A stretch of DNA of 40,590 nt from contig NZ_MNBL01000107.1 of NCBI RefSeq assembly GCF_001879695.1, positions 1-40,590 on the forward strand. The letters are read 5' to 3'. The stretch is from Nioella sediminis. Its GTDB lineage: Bacteria; Pseudomonadota; Alphaproteobacteria; Rhodobacterales; Rhodobacteraceae. Below the pieces are notes generated by a model. That model had not been told where the DNA came from, did no database searches, and saw only the letters and a program-made list of their open reading frames with translations. Positions 36,562 to 40,590 of this stretch are shown in pieces; positions within the stretch are counted from its first letter, which is position 1; every line of letters starts with the position of its first letter. Made by a program: the position numbers and the translations under genes.

Positions 36562-36683
36562 GTTGCACTCCCTGATGTATTGGTTCATTATTCAAACCAT
36601 TGGTTTAAAAACAGCTTGCATTGTGAACCAATCCCCGTCAATCCTTTTCGCAAACCGAAGCCCCGACGCCGCAGGGAGACCCC
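36562..36683. promoter_or_regulatory. tctC / iclR divergent operator region
   Basis: 122 AT-rich bases between divergent genes hold three related half-sites. ATTGGTTCA (36579-36587) and TGAACCAAT (36624-36632) are perfect inverted copies, and AAACCA-T-TGGTTT (36594-36606) is a palindrome between them. This is typical for an IclR-family target, so the IclR protein encoded at 36684 likely acts here on both directions. No confident -35/-10 pair could be chosen. Confidence 0.6.
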
Positions 36684-37478
36684 ATGTCCACGATCGCAAA
36701 GGCGATGGAATTGCTGGAATTTTTCTCGCTCGACCGCCCCGAGATCGGTCTGAGCGACTTCCACCGACTCGCCCGGCGCGACAAGGCGACGACCTTCCGC
36801 CACCTCTCGGCGCTCGAATCGGCGGGGCTTCTGGAACAGAACCCGGCCACCCGCGCCTACCGCATCGGCCCTGCCGTCCTGCGCCTTGCCCATATGCGCG
36901 AGGTGACGCTGCCGCGCCGCGCGGGCCTGCGCGTGGCCCTGCCCCGGCTGGCCGAGGCCACGGGCGAAACCGCGCACGCCTCGCTGCTCGATGCGAGCGG
37001 GCTGACCACGCTCGCCCATCACGAGGCCCCGCAACATTCAGCCCGCGTGGTGCTCCATGAGTCACGCCTGCCTTTGCATGCCACTGCCTCGGGCATCGCC
37101 GCGCTGGCCTTCGGGGACGAAGACCTCATGAAGCGCGCGCTTGCTGCCATGCCCGCCTATACCGACACAACCGCCCGCAGCCCCGAAGACCTGCAAGCCG
37201 CCGTGGCCCGCGCCCGCGCCAGCGGGATCGCCATCTCGAACCAGACCTTCGAGACCGGCGTCACCGGCTTCGCCGCACCGCTTTTCGACAGTACCGGCAT
37301 CGCCGGGGCCGTGGCCGTGGCGGCCGTGTCCTCGCGCGTCACGCCGGAGTTGCAGACCCTCATCCTCACAGAACTCATGAACGCAGCCCGGACCATCAGC
37401 GCCAACTGGGGCGGCACCATCCCGCCTGCGCTGGCTGCCGCATGGGCCGCCCAAGCCGGACCGGAGACCGCGCCATGA
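36684..37478 (+). CDS. IclR-family transcriptional regulator
   Basis: A 264-residue regulator. The winged helix-turn-helix covers about residues 1-62 (IAKAMELLEFFS; GLSDFHRLARRDKATTFRHLSAL) and an IclR effector domain follows from about 75 (TAHASLLDAS; LPLHATASGIAALAF; SNQTFETGVTGFAAPLFD). Family members respond to aromatic or carboxylic metabolites. It is divergent from tctC and coupled by ATGA to the aminotransferase gene, so it probably controls both units. Confidence 0.9.
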   Translation: MSTIAKAMELLEFFSLDRPEIGLSDFHRLARRDKATTFRHLSALESAGLLEQNPATRAYRIGPAVLRLAHMREVTLPRRAGLRVALPRLAEATGETAHASLLDASGLTTLAHHEAPQHSARVVLHESRLPLHATASGIAALAFGDEDLMKRALAAMPAYTDTTARSPEDLQAAVARARASGIAISNQTFETGVTGFAAPLFDSTGIAGAVAVAAVSSRVTPELQTLILTELMNAARTISANWGGTIPPALAAAWAAQAGPETAP

Positions 37479-38824
37479 AAGACTCGAACTTCCTCAAGGA
37501 AATGAACGCCCGCCGCATGTGGCACCCCATGGCGCACCCCGCAGACAGCCTGGCCCACCCGCCGCGCATCATCACCGGGGCCGAGGGCGTGCGCATCCGC
37601 GATATCGACGGGCATGAAACCATCGACGCCGTGGGCGGCTTGTGGAACGTGAACCTCGGCTTCTCCTGCCAGCCGGTGAAGGACGCCATCGCCCGGCAGT
37701 TGGATGTGCTGCCCTATTATTCCACCTTCCGGGGCACCTCGAACGACGCGGCGATTGAGCTGTCCGTGATGCTGGCCGATTTCTTCGCCCCCGACGGGCT
37801 GTCCCGCGCCTTCTTCACCTCGGGCGGATCGGACAGCGTGGAAACCGCCCTGCGCCTCGCGCGGCAATATCACAAAGTCAGGGGCGAGCCCGGCCGCACC
37901 AAATTCCTCAGCCTCAAGAAGGGCTATCACGGCACCCATTTCGGCGGTGCCTCCGTGAATGGCAACGCCAATTTCCGCACCCAGTACGAACCGCTCCTGC
38001 CCGGCTGCGTCCACATCCCGGCCCCCTACCCCTACCGCAACCCGTTCGGGGAAACCGACCCCGCGCGCCTCGCCGCCCTCTGCGCGTCCGCGCTGGAGGA
38101 CGAGATCGCCTTCCAGGGCGCGGGCACCATCGCCGCCTTCATCATGGAACCGATCCTCGGCGCGGGCGGCGTCATCGTTCCACACGAAAGCTTCATGCCG
38201 ATGGTGCGCGAGATCTGCACACGCAACGGCATCCTGCTCATCGCAGATGAGGTCATCACGGCCTTCGGGCGCACCGGCGACTGGTCCGGCAGCCGCCACT
38301 GGGGCGTGCAGCCCGACATGATGTGCACCGCCAAGGCGATCACCAACGGCTATTTCCCCTTCGGCGCGGTGATGCTGTCCGACAAGGTCGCCGAGGTCTT
38401 CGAAAGCGATGAAACCGGCGCCGCCGCCATCGGCCATGGCTACACCTATTCCGGCCACCCCGTCGGCGCGGCGGCAGCCATCGCCTGCCTGAACGAGACG
38501 ATCCGCCTCGATGTCCCCGAAAACGCCGCCGCCCGCGGCGCGCAGCTCTTCGCGGGGGTTCAGCGGCTCATGGACCGCCACGAGATGATCGGCGACGTGC
38601 GCGGCGGCCACGGGCTCATGACCGCGATCGAAGTTGTCTCGGACCGCGCCACCAAGGCCCCCGACAAGACCATGCCCGCGAAGGTGCAGGAGGTCGCCTA
38701 TGCCCACGGCGCCATGGTCCGCGTCTCGGGGCCCAACATCATCATGTCCCCGCCGCTCATCCTCTCCGAAGCAGACGTCGACACGATCCTTGCCGCCCTC
38801 GACGCGGGCTTCCGGTCGCTCTGA
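37475..38824 (+). CDS. Class III omega-aminotransferase
   Basis: A 449-residue PLP enzyme of fold type I, like omega-amino acid:pyruvate and amine aminotransferases. N-terminal MWHPMAHP and GLWNVNLGFS are typical of that group. Later blocks are FTSGGSDSVETALRLAR (cofactor phosphate), IMEPILGAGGVIVP, ADEVITAFGRTG (Asp binding the pyridine nitrogen), and the Schiff-base Lys in TAKAITNGYFPFGA. It should remove an amino group from an amine or omega-amino acid to give an aldehyde, which the nearby aldehyde dehydrogenase could oxidise. The start overlaps the iclR stop as ATGA. Confidence 0.88.
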   Translation: MKDSNFLKEMNARRMWHPMAHPADSLAHPPRIITGAEGVRIRDIDGHETIDAVGGLWNVNLGFSCQPVKDAIARQLDVLPYYSTFRGTSNDAAIELSVMLADFFAPDGLSRAFFTSGGSDSVETALRLARQYHKVRGEPGRTKFLSLKKGYHGTHFGGASVNGNANFRTQYEPLLPGCVHIPAPYPYRNPFGETDPARLAALCASALEDEIAFQGAGTIAAFIMEPILGAGGVIVPHESFMPMVREICTRNGILLIADEVITAFGRTGDWSGSRHWGVQPDMMCTAKAITNGYFPFGAVMLSDKVAEVFESDETGAAAIGHGYTYSGHPVGAAAAIACLNETIRLDVPENAAARGAQLFAGVQRLMDRHEMIGDVRGGHGLMTAIEVVSDRATKAPDKTMPAKVQEVAYAHGAMVRVSGPNIIMSPPLILSEADVDTILAALDAGFRSL

Positions 38825-38828
38825 GTGT

Positions 38829-38861
38829 CTTCTTCTTTGCCCAAATACCCCCGCCGGAGGC
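38829..38861. repeat. Rhodobacterial extragenic motif
   Basis: A 33-base stretch just after the aminotransferase stop, beginning CTTCTTCTTTGCCC, with AAATACCCCC in the middle and ending GCCGGAGGC. From memory this word is very common after genes in many Rhodobacteraceae. It has no obvious hairpin; I saw one copy in the window. Confidence 0.5.
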
Positions 38862-38928
38862 ATCCTGCAGGAGAGACTGGCACCGCCCCTCCCCCAAGGC
38901 ACAGCCCTCCCGGATATCCCGTGGCAAC

Positions 38929-38972
38929 GCGGGCCGACGATCCCTCCCGCAAGGGAGGGTGAGGAGGCCCGC
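38929..38972. terminator. Nested hairpin between convergent genes
   Basis: An inner stem CCCTCCC-GCAA-GGGAGGG (38942-38959) with a GNRA loop is enclosed by outer arms GCGGGCC (38929-38935) and GGCCCGC (38966-38972). It lies between the aminotransferase gene and the convergent MarR gene. No poly-T follows. Confidence 0.55.
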
Positions 38973-39011
38973 TCCCGGGTCGGTGCCGCAGGCGGCGAAA
39001 CCGCTTTCGGG

Positions 39012-39467
39012 TCAGCCCTCCAGCCCGTGCAGCTCTTCCAGAAGGTCCAGCAACTCCTCCATCCGCTCCGCCCCGTAGCGCGCGGTCAGCGCGGCAAAGA
39101 GCGCCTCGGCCTCCGGCAAGTGGGTCCGGATCAGCCCGCGGCCCTTGTCGGTCACGCTGACAATGGATTTACGCCGGTCCGCCCTGTCCGCCTCGCGCGA
39201 CAGCAGGCCCTCGCTCTCCATCGTCTTCAGGATCCGCGTCAGGCTCGACAGAAGAAGGCAGGCCCGCGCCGCCAGCGCGGTCTGTTCCATCGGGCCTTCC
39301 TCGTCCAGCACCCGCAGCACGCGCCATTTCTGCTCATTGATGCCGCTTTGCGCCAGCATCTCGCGGATCGGGCCCATCACGGTTTCGCGCGCGCGCAGCA
39401 AGGCAATTGGCAGCGATCGGCTTGTCCGGCGGATTTCGGGGCGATTTGAACGGTCAGAGCTTGTCAT
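39012..39467 (-). CDS. hpaR: HpaR-type MarR-family repressor
   Basis: A 151-residue winged-helix regulator. It follows the E. coli HpaR pattern: SLPIALLRARETVM near residue 18, then GINEQKWRVLRVLDEEGPME, ARACLLLSSLTRILKTMESEGL for the recognition helix and wing, and a C-terminal dimerisation helix MEELLDLLEEL. HpaR represses the homoprotocatechuate meta operon in enterobacteria. It is unlinked to hpaFED by about 8 kb here, but the -10-spanning palindrome before hpaF is a plausible target. Upstream is a direct repeat TTACCCC/TTTACCCC (39476-39492). Confidence 0.82.
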   Translation of the reverse strand: MTSSDRSNRPEIRRTSRSLPIALLRARETVMGPIREMLAQSGINEQKWRVLRVLDEEGPMEQTALAARACLLLSSLTRILKTMESEGLLSREADRADRRKSIVSVTDKGRGLIRTHLPEAEALFAALTARYGAERMEELLDLLEELHGLEG

Positions 39468-39513
39468 GGGTCCAGTTACCCCGGTTTACCCCAAAGGCTC
39501 AAGCCGCATGACG

Positions 39514-40452
39514 TCACAGGGCAACGCCCTTGCGCTCGGCCACATGCGCCGCGATGGCCGCCTTGTAGAGCCCCCTGATGCGCGCCGTCACCGGCCTTTC
39601 GCCAGACCCTATAGGCTTTCCATCAATCGAGGCCACAGGCGTCTGCGCCCCGAATGTGCCGGTCAGAAAGGCCTCCTCCGCGCCATAGGCCTCGTAAAGC
39701 GAGTAGTTCTTCTCGCGCACCGGGATGCCATTGGCCCGGCACAGTTCGATGACTTTCTGACGCGTCACCCCGTTCATGCAATAATCACCCGTCGAGGTCC
39801 AAACCTCGCCTTTCCTGACGATGAAGAAATTGCACGCATTGGTGGTGTTCACGAAACCATGCGGGTCGAGCATCAGCGCCTCGTCCGCCCCGGCCGCTTC
39901 GGCCTGAAGGCAAGCAATGACGCAATTCAGCTTGGAATGACTGTTGAACTTGGCGTCCTGGCTGTGCGGCAACCCCCTGACCTGCGGCACGGTCGCCAGG
40001 CGAATGCCCGCCGACTGCAGCCGGTTCACTGGTTTCGAATGCTCCATGATGATGACCAGCGTCGGCCCCGACCGGCTGAGCGAGGGATGCTGGAACGGCT
40101 TCACCTTCACCCCACGGGTCAGCATCAGCCGACAATGCACATCGGAGGTCATCCCGTTCGCTTCCGCCGTCAGACGCAGAGCCTCCGCAATCCCGGCCCG
40201 ATCCATGCCGGGATCAAGGCTGACCGCCTTGCAGCTGTCAAAAAAGCGATCCATGTGCTCGTCGAAGAAGGCCCAGACCCCATCGTAGAGCCGCATCCCC
40301 TCCCACATGCCATCCCCCAGCATGAAGCCGGAATCATAGACCGAGACCTTGGCCTCATCCCGATGCACGATCTCTCCATTCACATAGATCCGGATATCGC
40401 GATTGCGGATATCCTCTTCCGCGTCATGGGTGGTTGCATGGTTGTCGCTCAT
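39514..40452 (-). CDS. Fold-type-IV aminotransferase (IlvE/D-amino-acid type)
   Basis: A 312-residue PLP enzyme of the branched-chain/D-amino-acid aminotransferase superfamily. N-terminal VSVYDSGFMLGDGMWEGMRLYDG is diagnostic, the Schiff-base lysine is in NSHSKLNCVIA, and the C-terminal phosphate-binding part is VNTTNACNFFIVR and FLTGTFGAQTPVASIDG. It could act on branched-chain, aromatic or D-amino acids, or on R-amines; the sequence does not decide. The ATG at 40452 begins MSDNHATTH; a longer form from 40566 looks unconserved. Lies 46 bases before hpaR and may be co-transcribed with it. Confidence 0.85.
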   Translation of the reverse strand: MSDNHATTHDAEEDIRNRDIRIYVNGEIVHRDEAKVSVYDSGFMLGDGMWEGMRLYDGVWAFFDEHMDRFFDSCKAVSLDPGMDRAGIAEALRLTAEANGMTSDVHCRLMLTRGVKVKPFQHPSLSRSGPTLVIIMEHSKPVNRLQSAGIRLATVPQVRGLPHSQDAKFNSHSKLNCVIACLQAEAAGADEALMLDPHGFVNTTNACNFFIVRKGEVWTSTGDYCMNGVTRQKVIELCRANGIPVREKNYSLYEAYGAEEAFLTGTFGAQTPVASIDGKPIGSGERPVTARIRGLYKAAIAAHVAERKGVAL

Positions 40453-40543
40453 TCTGGTCTCGCCCCTGGTCTTCTGGCATGGTGTCGCCATAGGGGGGTG
40501 GCTCGCCCGGATTGGCAAGCCTGATTCAGGTTCGGCGTGCAGT

Positions 40544-40559
40544 TCCGGTTTGAACCGGA
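40544..40559. repeat. Small palindrome upstream of aminotransferase
   Basis: TCCGGTT-TG-AACCGGA, an inverted repeat with a two-base centre like others in this window. It lies 92 bases upstream of the aminotransferase start; a terminator for an unseen upstream gene or an operator are both possible. Confidence 0.4.
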
Positions 40560-40590
40560 TCGCCAAACACCGCCCTTGGGCGTCGTGTAA

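Noticed and set aside
37157-38902. 581-codon open frame opposite iclR and the aminotransferase
   Set aside because: The plus-strand genes have conserved motifs throughout; the antisense product does not.
1-40590. CRISPR arrays, rRNA genes, complete insertion sequences
   Set aside because: No regularly spaced repeats, rRNA segments or transposase genes with terminal inverted repeats were seen.

Overview
The window looks like a chromosomal segment of a Rhodobacteraceae (Roseobacter-group) alphaproteobacterium. The base composition is high GC with strong GC3 bias. The metG, hut, hpa and tripartite tricarboxylate transporter genes are of the type found in that family, and ten gene junctions use ATGA (or equivalent) start/stop overlaps. 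This placement rests on protein recognition from memory, not on a database search.

Layout. (1) 1-3241: an MFS permease, methionyl-tRNA synthetase and tRNA-Leu(UAA). (2) 3242-9293: a 646-base gene-poor scar just downstream of the tRNA, followed by a minus-strand surface-sugar operon (pseF, a GT-B-like transferase, pseG, pseI, a WbqC-family gene) and a separate methyltransferase gene. The operon makes and activates pseudaminic acid, but the early genes pseB, pseC and pseH are not in the window. (3) 9621-15795: an unassigned cluster made of a DmdA/GcvT-like protein, a LysR regulator, a fused alpha/beta thiamine-diphosphate E1 dehydrogenase translationally coupled to a malonyltransferase-like protein, and a phytanoyl-CoA-dioxygenase-like oxygenase. 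(4) 15796-17030: a lower-GC segment carrying one HNH-nuclease-like gene, bracketed by a 12-base direct repeat. (5) 17031-24333: a complete histidine-utilisation locus. hutI-hutH-hutG-hutU lie on the minus strand and hutF-hutC on the plus strand, around a shared divergent region with a HutC-type palindrome. HutF plus HutG indicates the five-step route ending in formate and glutamate. (6) 24403-27741: a plus-strand operon of a large protein of unknown function, a DUF3726-like protein and a malate/lactate-dehydrogenase-family (Ldh2) enzyme. (7) 27820-40452: catabolic genes. hpaF-hpaE-hpaD (homoprotocatechuate meta-cleavage) sit behind a palindromic operator. Upstream on the same strand are tctC-tctB-tctA, an aldehyde dehydrogenase and a UPF0261 protein. 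Divergent from tctC are an IclR regulator and a class III omega-aminotransferase. An HpaR-type MarR regulator and a fold-type-IV aminotransferase close the window.

How it may fit together. The right third reads as uptake and breakdown of an aromatic or amine compound: TTT import, transamination by the class III aminotransferase, oxidation by the aldehyde dehydrogenase, and ring cleavage by HpaDEF. HpaR and IclR would be the switches. The later steps (HpaG, HpaH, HpaI) are absent here. The most interesting unexplained material is the E1-fusion/acyltransferase/oxygenase cluster, the 565-aa protein with its DUF3726 partner, the isolated HNH gene, and a recurring set of near-perfect palindromes between genes.
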